NCBI RefSeq assembly: GCF_052072235.1
Contig: NZ_CM125436.1
Location: 3,962,001 to 4,026,000, forward strand
DNA length: 64,000 nucleotides
Origin: Brevibacillus_D fluminis_A
GTDB lineage: Bacteria > Bacillota > Bacilli > Brevibacillales > Brevibacillaceae
Reading direction: 5' to 3'
The translations under genes were made by a program, and so were the position numbers. The notes below the pieces were generated by a model that worked only from the letters and a program-made list of their open reading frames with translations, made no database searches and was not told the origin of the DNA. Every line of letters begins with the position of its first letter. Position 1 is the first letter of the stretch. This document shows positions 55,037 through 62,969 of this stretch, in pieces.

Positions 55037-56311
55037 ATGACATATGATGTACTGGTGATTGGCGGCGGTCCTGCCGGCCTGATGGCGGCGAACGCCGCTT
55101 CCGCGCAAGGCGCGCGCGTCTGCCTCGTGGAAAAAGGAAACAAGCTCGGACGCAAGCTGATCATTTCTGGCGGCGGCCGCTGCAATGTGACCAACGCCAA
55201 GGAGCTGCCCGACCTGATCAAACAAATGCCGGGGAACGGCCGCTTCATGCACAGCGCCTTCGCCCAGTTCAACAATCAGGATATTGTCCGTTTTTTTGAG
55301 GAGCTGGGCGTCGCGCTGAAAGAGGAAGACCGCGGCCGCATGTTTCCCGTGTCGGACAAGGCGATCACGGTGGCGCAAGCCTTGATCGACGTATTGAAGC
55401 GGCAAGGGGTCGAGATTCGGCTGCAAGCGCCGGTCCGCCAACTGGTCGTAGAAGATGGGGTATGCCGGGGAGCCGTTTTGCAAACAGGCGAAACCATTTC
55501 GGCTGCAAGCGTCATCGTCGCGGTCGGCGGCTGCTCCGTCCCGCAAACCGGTTCGACCGGCGACGGCTATCGTTGGGCTGAAGCGGCGGGGCACACCATC
55601 GCCGAGCTGTATCCGACAGAGGTGCCGTTGACCGCGAGCGATTCGTTCATCCGCGATAAATCGCTGCAAGGCTTGTCTTTGCGGGCGATTGAAATGACGC
55701 TGCACGACCCCAAAGGGAAAAAAATCAATACGCAGGAAGGCGACATGATTTTTACCCATTTCGGCATCTCGGGCCCCGCCGCGCTGCGCATGGGCCACTA
55801 TGTTTCGGTATCCCGGCGCAAGTTCGGCCCATCCCCATTGCTGCTCACCATCGATCTGATGCCAGAGAAAAGCATGGACGACATTTTCCGCGAAAGCTGG
55901 TCGCTCCTGGAAGAGCAGCCGAAAAAAGCGGTCAAAAACGTCCTGAAAGGGTATTTGCCCGAACGGTTGATCGGGTTATTGCTCGGCATGGCCGCCATCG
56001 CCGAGGACACGACCCTTTCCAATATGTCCAAGCAAAACTGGCAGACGCTCGCAAAAACCATCAAGGCGCTGCCTCTGACCATCACCGGCACGCTGTCCAT
56101 TGAGGAGGCGTTCATTACCGGCGGCGGCGTCAGCGTCAAGGAGATCGATCCGAAAACGATGCAATCCAAACTGGTGTCCGGTCTTTATTTTGCCGGCGAG
56201 GTCATGGATGTTCATGCCCATACCGGCGGCTACAATATCACGATCGCCTTTTCCTCCGGCTATGTAGCTGGCATGCATGCCGGTCAGGCATCTCTTTGCT
56301 ATCAAGCGTAG
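55037..56311 (+). CDS. NAD(P)/FAD-dependent oxidoreductase, YtfP/HI0933 family
   Basis: A 424-residue flavoprotein. It starts with the dinucleotide loop VLVIGGGPAGLMAANAAS, followed by GRKLIISGGGRCNVTN, typical of the HI0933/BaiN family, TGDGYRWAEAAGHTI, and ends with AGEVMDVHAHTGGYNITIAFSSGYVAG, the C-terminal FAD loop. Relatives include bile-acid and other reductases, but most have no known substrate. ATG 55037 is chosen since AAGGA lies 9 bases before it; ATG 55028 touches the RBS. Confidence 0.88.
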   Translation: MTYDVLVIGGGPAGLMAANAASAQGARVCLVEKGNKLGRKLIISGGGRCNVTNAKELPDLIKQMPGNGRFMHSAFAQFNNQDIVRFFEELGVALKEEDRGRMFPVSDKAITVAQALIDVLKRQGVEIRLQAPVRQLVVEDGVCRGAVLQTGETISAASVIVAVGGCSVPQTGSTGDGYRWAEAAGHTIAELYPTEVPLTASDSFIRDKSLQGLSLRAIEMTLHDPKGKKINTQEGDMIFTHFGISGPAALRMGHYVSVSRRKFGPSPLLLTIDLMPEKSMDDIFRESWSLLEEQPKKAVKNVLKGYLPERLIGLLLGMAAIAEDTTLSNMSKQNWQTLAKTIKALPLTITGTLSIEEAFITGGGVSVKEIDPKTMQSKLVSGLYFAGEVMDVHAHTGGYNITIAFSSGYVAGMHAGQASLCYQA

Positions 56312-56348
56312 CTTGCGATTTGGCAACAACTCCCCCGCTTCTTTCGCA

Positions 56349-56391
56349 AAAAACGCCTGTCATCCGGCAGCCAACCGGTGACAGGCGTTTG
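56349..56391 (+). terminator. Terminator after the YtfP-like gene
   Basis: AAAAACGCCTGTCA pairs with TGACAGGCGTTT; T-rich sequence on both flanks also allows use by the converging operon. Confidence 0.8.
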
Positions 56392-56410
56392 TTCATTTTC
56401 GTCCGCATTC

Positions 56411-56611
56411 TCAGCTCATGGTTACTTTATACAACAGCGCAATCCCCGCCAAAACAAAGGCAAAGCCCAGCAGAAAAAATGTGTTGGCTCGCTGCTTCAT
56501 TCGGCGCTCATCGCCGCCCAAATGCGCGCGGAGGCGAGATTGCCATCGCTTCGTGCGCGGCTGCCACATGACCAACAATCCGGCAAGCAAAAGAAATACG
56601 GGGAGGATCAT
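56411..56611 (-). CDS. Small two-helix membrane protein coupled to the TPM-EzrA gene
   Basis: A 66-residue protein with two hydrophobic helices (ILPVFLLLAGLLVMW and FFLLGFAFVLAGIALLYKV) separated by a strongly basic loop (RTKRWQSRLRAHLGGDERRMKQR). Its ATG overlaps the stop of the upstream TPM-EzrA gene (ATGA), so translation is coupled and the two products may work together. No family was recognised. Positive-inside rules place the loop in the cytoplasm. Confidence 0.7.
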   Translation of the reverse strand: MILPVFLLLAGLLVMWQPRTKRWQSRLRAHLGGDERRMKQRANTFFLLGFAFVLAGIALLYKVTMS

Positions 56612-59106
56612 CTCGTGTCATGCTCCAATCCTTTTTTCTTCTTGCGCAGCAGCCAGCGGCTTTCCGCTGTTTGCGGCTCGCCGCCCTCCACGATCAACCG
56701 GGCTTCTTCCGCCAGACGGAGTGCCTCGGCGAACTCCAATTGGCGGAACGCTTGCTCCGCTTTGGTCAGCAGCTCGTTCACCTGGCGATTTTGACGGCGA
56801 TAGCGGTTCGTATACTGGATCGCGCCTTCCGCTGACTGGCAGGTGGAAATCGTGCGCTCAGCCAAAAGCTCGGTTTCGGCCAGCAGTTCATTCGCCTCGT
56901 TCAGCAATACGGTCACTTCCTCGAGCGAATACTTATAGCGCTCCATCGTGATGGTGATTTGGCCCAGATTATGCACGGACTGTTCAAAATAATACTTGAG
57001 CTGGTCGGGAATCCCGGGCAAATAGCTCCGTTTCAGCTGCTGTCTGATGCGCAGCAGCACGCCGTTGATCCGCTCCAGCTCGTCGAGCACGTCGTCTTCC
57101 GACTGGATGACCAGCTCCGCTTTCTGTGGAGCAATCCCCGTTTCCATTTTCGGGATGACCAGCTCATATTCATCTTCCTGCACATGCTTGCGTGCGGTTT
57201 CCTTGCGTTCCGGCGCAGCCTGCTGCACGCGAATCGTTTGCCGGGGTTCCTGTCTGGATTCGTGCGCCTGCGCTTTTATCCATTCCGGCTCCGGCTCTGG
57301 CTCGGCTGCCACGGTCGGCTCCAGCGGTTCCGCTTGCCGGGCCGGCTCGTCGTAGGCGACCGTGCGGCCAAGCAGTTCCTCGCGTGCGGCATCCAGCTCT
57401 TCCGTAACGGATGGCTGCGCGATTTCCGCTTCTTCCGCTTGCCTGTTGATCGTGCTTGCAGCAGGCCCTGTCGCCGCGGCTTCCTTTTTGCCGACAAGCG
57501 AATCCTCGATGCGCTCGTATGTTTTTTCCAATGAAATCGTAAAGACGCCCACAAGCTTGGTGGCTTTTTCGATATGTCCTTCTTCCAGTGCGGATCTCGC
57601 TTCCTTCAGCACCGTTTTCACTTGCAGCAGGGCGGCGTCCAAATCGTTCGCGCCCAAATCGAAGCCATCGGAAGAAGCGTTCACAATCCCTTCCTCCAGC
57701 TGCTTCAAGTCCTCGACAAGCTCTTTCTCGATCTTGTGGACAAGAGCCGGTATCGCCTCCAATGTTTTGGCCAGCTCTTGCAGCTGTTGCTGCCCCATCT
57801 TCAAGCGGATCTGCGCCGCTTCATCTCCGGCAGCTGCAGCCGCTTCCGATTCCGTCCGCATATGCTCAACCTGATCCAGCTGGACTTTCAATTCATGGAA
57901 TGACAAGCCGTATTCGAGCCGCAGGTTGGTCAGCTTGCGTTCAACGCTTTCAATCAGCTTGCCGATCGCCGGCACCTGCACCGGCTCGTCGGTCGATGGC
58001 GCAGCTTGCGGCATGGTCTTTGGCATTTTTCTCGTCTGCTGAGGCGCCGTCTGGGTGAGCGTTTCCGCTGCACGCGGCTCTGCGCTCTGCGCTCGCTCCG
58101 CCCCTGGCGCCACCCGCTCGGTATGGCCCGCAATCATGCGGACCGCGTCTTGCTTCAACGCACCCAATTCCGCCTCGATCGCTTCCAATGTTTCCTGGCA
58201 CTCGGCGATCAAAGCGCGCGCCTTGGTGAAGCGGAAGCGGTCGCACGCCTCCTCCGCCTCCATGATCATCATCTCCGTATCGATGATGCGCACATGAAGC
58301 AGATGTTCCTTGCGATTCGCCAGTTCCACCATCCACTCATCCTGTTTGCCTGCCGAGCGGCGGAGCGACTTGTCCACCTCAATTTGCTGGATTTTATCGA
58401 CCAGCTCGTCTTTCCAGTCTTCCGTGTCATCCAGCTCGATGAAAACTTGGCGGCGGCGAATGTAGGAGTAGATGAATGCGACGACAAGCGCGACGAACGC
58501 CACGCCGACCCCGTACAGCCACAAAGGAATGTCCGACATGACGCTTTTGGTTTTGCTGGCGTCAGCGGCTTTGCTCGTCCCTTCTGCACCCGCGGCGGCT
58601 GTCGCGGCTGACTCCCCTTGCGTTTTGATCCGGTCATATTCATTGTTCACTTCGGTAATAAACGTCTTGATTCCGTCCAAATAGTTTTTCTGATTGCGAA
58701 ACGGCTCGTAGTAGGAAATGATCTTTTCGTGCAGCATCTCCATTTTCGCACCCTTGGCTTGCAAGGTTTCCCCGGGGTAGACGCCCAACTGCTGGGTGTT
58801 GTAGTCGAGCACGATCATCATCGTGTCAGCGTCGAGGTTGTAGTTATCATACAGGAGCTTTGCATACTCATCCGCGCTTTTCGCTTCCGGCGCGGTGCTT
58901 TCCACGACAACCACCTTGTATTTGTCGGGGAACTGCTTCAGCGATTCCGCAAACGCTTCCCGATCCTTTTTGACCAGATAATTGTTTCCGTCCTGGACAA
59001 CATCCTTCGTTTTGTTCGGAAACGGCGCCGCCCACGCCGGCTGGGAAAAGCAAAGCACCCCTGCCAGACAGAGCAGCGCAACACTCTTTCGTCCTGTCAT
59101 TTTCAT
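56608..59106 (-). CDS. TPM domain-EzrA fusion protein
   Basis: An 832-residue protein. Residues 1-26 are a signal peptide (AWA-AP site). Residues 29-160 form a TPM (YgcG/TLP18.3-like) domain with FPDKYKVVVVES and DADTMMIVLDYNTQQLGVYPGETL. A membrane helix spans about 193-216. Everything after resembles the cytoplasmic part of the septation regulator EzrA: RRRQVFIELDDTEDWKDELVDKIQQIEVDK then EAEEACDRFRFTKARALIAE, long coiled coils with a Pro/Glu-rich low-complexity insert (about 600-660), and a C-terminal region ending in IQYTNRYRRQNRQVNELLTKAEQAFRQLEF. EzrA normally has only a short outside tip. The RefZ-like gene upstream matches the ezrA locus of B. subtilis. Confidence 0.8.
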   Translation of the reverse strand: MKMTGRKSVALLCLAGVLCFSQPAWAAPFPNKTKDVVQDGNNYLVKKDREAFAESLKQFPDKYKVVVVESTAPEAKSADEYAKLLYDNYNLDADTMMIVLDYNTQQLGVYPGETLQAKGAKMEMLHEKIISYYEPFRNQKNYLDGIKTFITEVNNEYDRIKTQGESAATAAAGAEGTSKAADASKTKSVMSDIPLWLYGVGVAFVALVVAFIYSYIRRRQVFIELDDTEDWKDELVDKIQQIEVDKSLRRSAGKQDEWMVELANRKEHLLHVRIIDTEMMIMEAEEACDRFRFTKARALIAECQETLEAIEAELGALKQDAVRMIAGHTERVAPGAERAQSAEPRAAETLTQTAPQQTRKMPKTMPQAAPSTDEPVQVPAIGKLIESVERKLTNLRLEYGLSFHELKVQLDQVEHMRTESEAAAAAGDEAAQIRLKMGQQQLQELAKTLEAIPALVHKIEKELVEDLKQLEEGIVNASSDGFDLGANDLDAALLQVKTVLKEARSALEEGHIEKATKLVGVFTISLEKTYERIEDSLVGKKEAAATGPAASTINRQAEEAEIAQPSVTEELDAAREELLGRTVAYDEPARQAEPLEPTVAAEPEPEPEWIKAQAHESRQEPRQTIRVQQAAPERKETARKHVQEDEYELVIPKMETGIAPQKAELVIQSEDDVLDELERINGVLLRIRQQLKRSYLPGIPDQLKYYFEQSVHNLGQITITMERYKYSLEEVTVLLNEANELLAETELLAERTISTCQSAEGAIQYTNRYRRQNRQVNELLTKAEQAFRQLEFAEALRLAEEARLIVEGGEPQTAESRWLLRKKKKGLEHDTR

Positions 59107-59125
59107 TTACATCCCCTTTGGCAAC

Positions 59126-59821
59126 CTACTTATGGAAAGATGCGGAAGGCAGCAAGAGCGAACGCATCAACTCGTTGGTGGACGCCACCAATCGCTCGCA
59201 AAATTCATCCGATAACGGTTCCAGATAATAGACTTCTCGCACAGATTGAAGATTCACATATGGATAAATCAGCAGGCTGGCCATGGACAGCAGCACGGAG
59301 TCGACGAAAACGGTTTTCATCTCCCCGGTCGCCATCCCCTCCTCGATCAGCTTGGCGAACGCGTGCTTGAAGCGATGGCTGTACAGCGTCATCACTTCCC
59401 GCGCCAGCATCGATTCGACACTGAGTTCACGCTGAATCAAGCGTGTCACCAAGGCATGGTCACGCTGATAATAGACGTACAAACGGATATTGGTTGTCAG
59501 CCGTTCAAAAGCAGAACGGTTCTGGTCTAATTTTTCCTGTTCGTCAAATCGTTGGAATAATCTCTCGAAATAGCCGGAGATCAACACTTCCAGTAGTCCC
59601 TGTTTCCCATGAAAATGGTAGGAAATCAAGGCAACATTTACGTTGGCTTCCTGGGCAATCTGTCTGACCGACGTGCCCTTGTAGCCTTGTGCATCAAAAA
59701 GTTTGGCGGCGGCCGACATGATTTTCAGCCTGGTTTGATCGCCTGCTTTGTCGCGAATCGATTCGTCTCGCACCGGACCAAACGCCCCTTTTGTCACCGT
59801 ATTCGTTTTCGAAAGAGTCAA
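59126..59821 (-). CDS. TetR family regulator, RefZ (YttP)-like
   Basis: A 231-residue TetR-type DNA-binding protein. The HTH is KIMSAAAKLFDAQGYKGTSVRQIAQEANVNVALISYHFHGKQGLLEVLI. In B. subtilis the equivalent gene near ezrA encodes RefZ, which modulates FtsZ-ring placement at sporulation; the neighbourhood here (EzrA-like gene 19 bases downstream) supports the same identity. The start is uncertain: TTG 59821 is the longest, while GTG 59773 after AAAAGGGG would give a length closer to RefZ. A TATAAT at about 59851-59856 could be the -10. Confidence 0.65.
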   Translation of the reverse strand: MTLSKTNTVTKGAFGPVRDESIRDKAGDQTRLKIMSAAAKLFDAQGYKGTSVRQIAQEANVNVALISYHFHGKQGLLEVLISGYFERLFQRFDEQEKLDQNRSAFERLTTNIRLYVYYQRDHALVTRLIQRELSVESMLAREVMTLYSHRFKHAFAKLIEEGMATGEMKTVFVDSVLLSMASLLIYPYVNLQSVREVYYLEPLSDEFCERLVASTNELMRSLLLPSASFHK

Positions 59822-59949
59822 GCTTCCATTACTTCAGGAGCATCTTAATTATTATAGTATAGTTTTTCTTCCAAAAAAAGCGTTGAGCTTGGCAGATACG
59901 ACATTTTTTCCCACTGCATCGCCACCATCCGACACGTTATGATAGAGAT

Positions 59950-60807
59950 ATGAAAAAACAAAAACCGTGGTTGAAACTATTTGCTGTGACTCTCTCGATC
60001 CTGCTTTTGTTCACCGCGCGTCACCAAACGGACGCCGAGACGTACTCCGGCGTGCCGGTCATCAGCCAAAACACGCAACCGGGACAAGTGGCGCCCGATC
60101 AGCTTACCGTCATCACCTACAATATCCGGGGATGCCGCGATGATAACGGCATTGCGGATCCGATTGCCGTCGCCAACGAGCTGAAAAAGCTTGATGGCGA
60201 TATTATCGCCCTTCAGGAGGTGGACAACGGGTTACCCCGCTCGCAATTCGTCAACCAGGCAAAAATGATCGCCGATCAAATGGGCATGTACTATGCCTAT
60301 GTGCCAGCCGTTACTTTTTTGATCGGCACGTACGGGCATGCGGTCTTGTCCCGCTATCCGATTCTCTCGGCCAAGGCGGTCGCGCTGCCGTCCGGCAAAG
60401 AGCCGCGGACGATGCTCGATGCCGTTGTGCAGGTAGGCGGCCAGGCGCTGCATGTGTATGAGACGCACCTGGGATTGTCGCAATCGGAACGCGCTTCGCA
60501 ATTTTCCGTATTGAAGCGTACGGTTGAAGCTTCCAATGCGCGGCATGAACCGTTCGTGCTGCTCGGCGACTTCAACACGCCGACCAATAACCGGCAGTAC
60601 AAGCCGCTGCTCGCCGATGTACAGGCTCCTTTCTTTCAGATGAGCCAGCCGCCGGCTTCACTCCGCTCTGCTGCGCATCCCGAAATGATCGACCAGATTT
60701 TTCTTTCTTCCGGGATCCAGTTCCACGGCGGCTTCACCGGTGATACCGACCGTTCCGACCACTATCCGGTCGGCGCGATTTTATCTCTCCCCCAAACAAA
60801 GACGTGA
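59950..60807 (+). CDS. Secreted endonuclease/exonuclease/phosphatase family protein
   Basis: A 285-residue protein with a signal peptide (PWLKLFAVTLSILLLFTA, cleavage near residue 30) and an EEP domain. Active-site motifs: TYNIRGCRDDNG, DIIALQEVDNG (metal Glu), VLLGDFNTP, and TDRSDHYPVGA (catalytic His). Family members are nucleases, sphingomyelinases or phosphoinositide phosphatases; the substrate is not evident. The RBS is weak (TAGAG). It diverges from the RefZ-like gene. Confidence 0.85.
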   Translation: MKKQKPWLKLFAVTLSILLLFTARHQTDAETYSGVPVISQNTQPGQVAPDQLTVITYNIRGCRDDNGIADPIAVANELKKLDGDIIALQEVDNGLPRSQFVNQAKMIADQMGMYYAYVPAVTFLIGTYGHAVLSRYPILSAKAVALPSGKEPRTMLDAVVQVGGQALHVYETHLGLSQSERASQFSVLKRTVEASNARHEPFVLLGDFNTPTNNRQYKPLLADVQAPFFQMSQPPASLRSAAHPEMIDQIFLSSGIQFHGGFTGDTDRSDHYPVGAILSLPQTKT

Positions 60808-60838
60808 AAAAGGAGCCGCTCGTTACGGCTCCTTTTTT
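60807..60838. terminator. Terminator between the EEP and lipoprotein genes
   Basis: AAAAAGGAGCCG pairs with CGGCTCCTTTTTT around seven bases; usable from both directions. Confidence 0.85.
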
Positions 60839-60851
60839 GTACAGGTGACGA

Positions 60852-61733
60852 TCAAGGCGTTGGCGCAGTCGGGTCAGGCAGCTGATAGCCTCGCCCGTAG
60901 TTGCGGAAATACGTTTCGACCTGGGAATTTTCACGGACGCGCTGTCCATCTTTCGTGTAGGCGGAGCGGATCGACATCTGCATGTGGGTCGGCAGCATAC
61001 GGTTGACATCATACGAAATGGTGTAGACGGCATCCAGGTCCATGTTGTTGATGATGTCATCGATGTTGCGGTGGTTCGCCGCAGATTGCACATGCGCTCC
61101 AGCAGGCAGCTTGTTCCATTGGCCGTCCGACAGCTTTAACGCCATCTTCAGCCGCGGCGGCCGCACAGACTTGACCTGCGCTGTGCCCATCTGCTCTTTC
61201 ATTTGCGTAGACAGCCATGCCTTCAGTTTGGCTGGATCAAGGTGGACACGCATGACCTTGATGTTGTCGTTTGGATTATTGTCGGGGCCGGGGACGACCC
61301 GCACTTTCATCTCGTCCATTTGCCGGAAACCGAATTCCGGATTCCAGTTGTTGAATTCCTGCGTGAACGCCGCTTGATCCGCTCCGACCTTCACCCAGCC
61401 GTGATCCTGATCGCGCTTTGCATAAAGCTGGTCGCTCTTCGACAACAGCGCCAGGTTTTCCGCCCGATTTTGCTCGGGGAAGGACAGCTTTACTTTCATC
61501 AGCATATCCGCATCCTGTTTTTGACCGGAGAAGTTCACGAGATTGTTGTTCACGTCCGGATCGGAGACAAGCTTGGTTTGCCCGTGGAACTCATAGCTTT
61601 TTTCAGCCAAAAGCTGATCTCTCATCAGCGGGAAATCGTTTTCTGCGCTCTGCTTGGTTTGCTGCTGGGCACCACAACCGGCAAGCAGTGCCACCGTGAC
61701 AAGCACTGTAATGGTGCAAAACGTCCGTTTCAT
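60852..61733 (-). CDS. Lipoprotein, unrecognised
   Basis: A 293-residue lipoprotein: signal peptide with lipobox LLAGC (Cys20), then a soluble domain rich in Asn, Lys and Asp. The arrangement (ADMLMKVKLSFPEQNRAENLALLSKSDQLYAKRDQDHGWVKV, later VYTISYDVNRMLPTHMQMSIRSAYTKDG) recalls LolA/LppX-like or DUF6612-type beta-sheet lipoproteins, without certainty. The start ATG follows GAGGAGGG, part of which lies in a strong hairpin upstream. Confidence 0.7.
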   Translation of the reverse strand: MKRTFCTITVLVTVALLAGCGAQQQTKQSAENDFPLMRDQLLAEKSYEFHGQTKLVSDPDVNNNLVNFSGQKQDADMLMKVKLSFPEQNRAENLALLSKSDQLYAKRDQDHGWVKVGADQAAFTQEFNNWNPEFGFRQMDEMKVRVVPGPDNNPNDNIKVMRVHLDPAKLKAWLSTQMKEQMGTAQVKSVRPPRLKMALKLSDGQWNKLPAGAHVQSAANHRNIDDIINNMDLDAVYTISYDVNRMLPTHMQMSIRSAYTKDGQRVRENSQVETYFRNYGRGYQLPDPTAPTP

Positions 61734-61743
61734 CGCATGCCCT

Positions 61744-61781
61744 CCTCTTCTTGGCTGTTAGGTTTTCCTGCCAAGAAGAGG
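61744..61781 (-). promoter_or_regulatory. RBS-overlapping hairpin in the lipoprotein mRNA leader
   Basis: CCTCTTCTTGGC at 61744-61755 and GCCAAGAAGAGG at 61770-61781 are perfect 12-bp inverted repeats with a 14-base loop. In the mRNA the 3' arm ends in GAGG, the first half of the Shine-Dalgarno GAGGAGGG, so folding would partly hide the RBS. No T-tract follows. Confidence 0.5.
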
Positions 61782-61810
61782 CTTATGCGCAGTCGTGCCC
61801 CGTCCGGTTG

Positions 61811-62785
61811 CTACAGGGAATAGTAATTCACACCGTTTCGCTTATGAATTTCCACCTGATGCAAAACGGCCAAAAGATCAAGATGCCCCAGCGTTTCCGA
61901 AAGCGTCAGCGGCATTTCTTTATGAATCAGGGTCGGGAACAGCAGCTCCGTCAATTGATACGCGGTCTTTTCGCCATCGCGCAAATGCTGGCGCAAGACT
62001 CCCGTCCGCTCCCAGTTGCGATTCAAGCGTCCCAAAATCAGCTCGCGATGATTGGTGACGACCTCGCCGTGGCCCGGCAGCACCATTTCGATGTCCATGT
62101 CTGCGCACATTTCCAGCGCCGTCCGGTATTGGACGAGCGTCAATGGCCGCGTCAGCGTTTTGTCGCGCGGCGGCTCGGTAAACGCGTTGGACGAAATGTG
62201 CTTGATGATGTGGTCGCCGCCGATGAAGACGCGATCCCGTTCCCGATACAGGGATAGATGGCTCTGCGAGTGTCCAGGCGTGTAAAGAACCTGCCATTCC
62301 GCAAGACCCGGCACCCGCTGTTCATGTTTGAGCGCGAGATCGATTTTGCTCGGTGTGGAAAACGTCGTGATCATCTGGTGAAAACGCTGGATCAGCGACA
62401 GCTTTTCTTCCGGCACACCGCTCTCCCGATAAATTTGCAGAAAAAACTGATCGTGGAAATCCATGAACGCCCTATCGTGCTCCACATACGGCCTTGCCAG
62501 CGGATGCGCGAGCGTTACTGCGCCCGATACCTCGCGAACGCGCTCCAAAAGCCCGCAATGGTCTACGTGATGATGCGTCAAAACAACCTGCTCCACATCT
62601 TCCAGCCGGTAGCCGATTTGCTCCATTCCACCCGCCAGCGCGCTCCACGCTTCCTCCGTCAGCGGACCTACATCGACCAGCGTCAGCGTCTCGCCAGCGA
62701 CGAGATAAAGATTGACCTCGCCTACTGCAAACGGTGTCGGAATGGGAAGCTGATAAATGCCCTCTGCAATCATTGCTGTCTTCAC
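61811..62785 (-). CDS. MBL fold metallo-hydrolase
   Basis: A 324-residue metallo-beta-lactamase fold protein. The metal motif is VVLTHHHVDHCG (H-x-H-x-D-H), with further ligands in TPGHSQSHLSLY, FIGGDHI and VLPGHGEVV. A C-terminal helical domain (ELILGRLNRNWERTGVL onward) places it among the glyoxalase II-like/LACTB2-type group with a winged-helix end. GTG 62785 is chosen after GGAGGAG. Substrate unknown. Confidence 0.85.
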   Translation of the reverse strand: MKTAMIAEGIYQLPIPTPFAVGEVNLYLVAGETLTLVDVGPLTEEAWSALAGGMEQIGYRLEDVEQVVLTHHHVDHCGLLERVREVSGAVTLAHPLARPYVEHDRAFMDFHDQFFLQIYRESGVPEEKLSLIQRFHQMITTFSTPSKIDLALKHEQRVPGLAEWQVLYTPGHSQSHLSLYRERDRVFIGGDHIIKHISSNAFTEPPRDKTLTRPLTLVQYRTALEMCADMDIEMVLPGHGEVVTNHRELILGRLNRNWERTGVLRQHLRDGEKTAYQLTELLFPTLIHKEMPLTLSETLGHLDLLAVLHQVEIHKRNGVNYYSL

Positions 62786-62905
62786 GTTTCTCTCCTCCAA
62801 GCCATCGTCATTCTTTTGGTGTGCCTGACCAAAATACGGGATGATGCCCGTGATCGTTCCATTGTAACATTTTTTGTCAGACAAACGCGCCGTCACGGCG
62901 AAGGA

Positions 62906-62936
62906 AAAGGAGGCACACCTTTTGCATGCCTCCTTT
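62906..62936 (-). terminator. Terminator of the GGDEF gene
   Basis: AAAGGAGGCA at 62906-62915 pairs with TGCCTCCTTT at 62927-62936; the minus-strand tail is TTCC-rich. Confidence 0.7.
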
Positions 62937-62969
62937 GCTCACCCGGCCCGCCGCCGGAGTCTATCCCTC

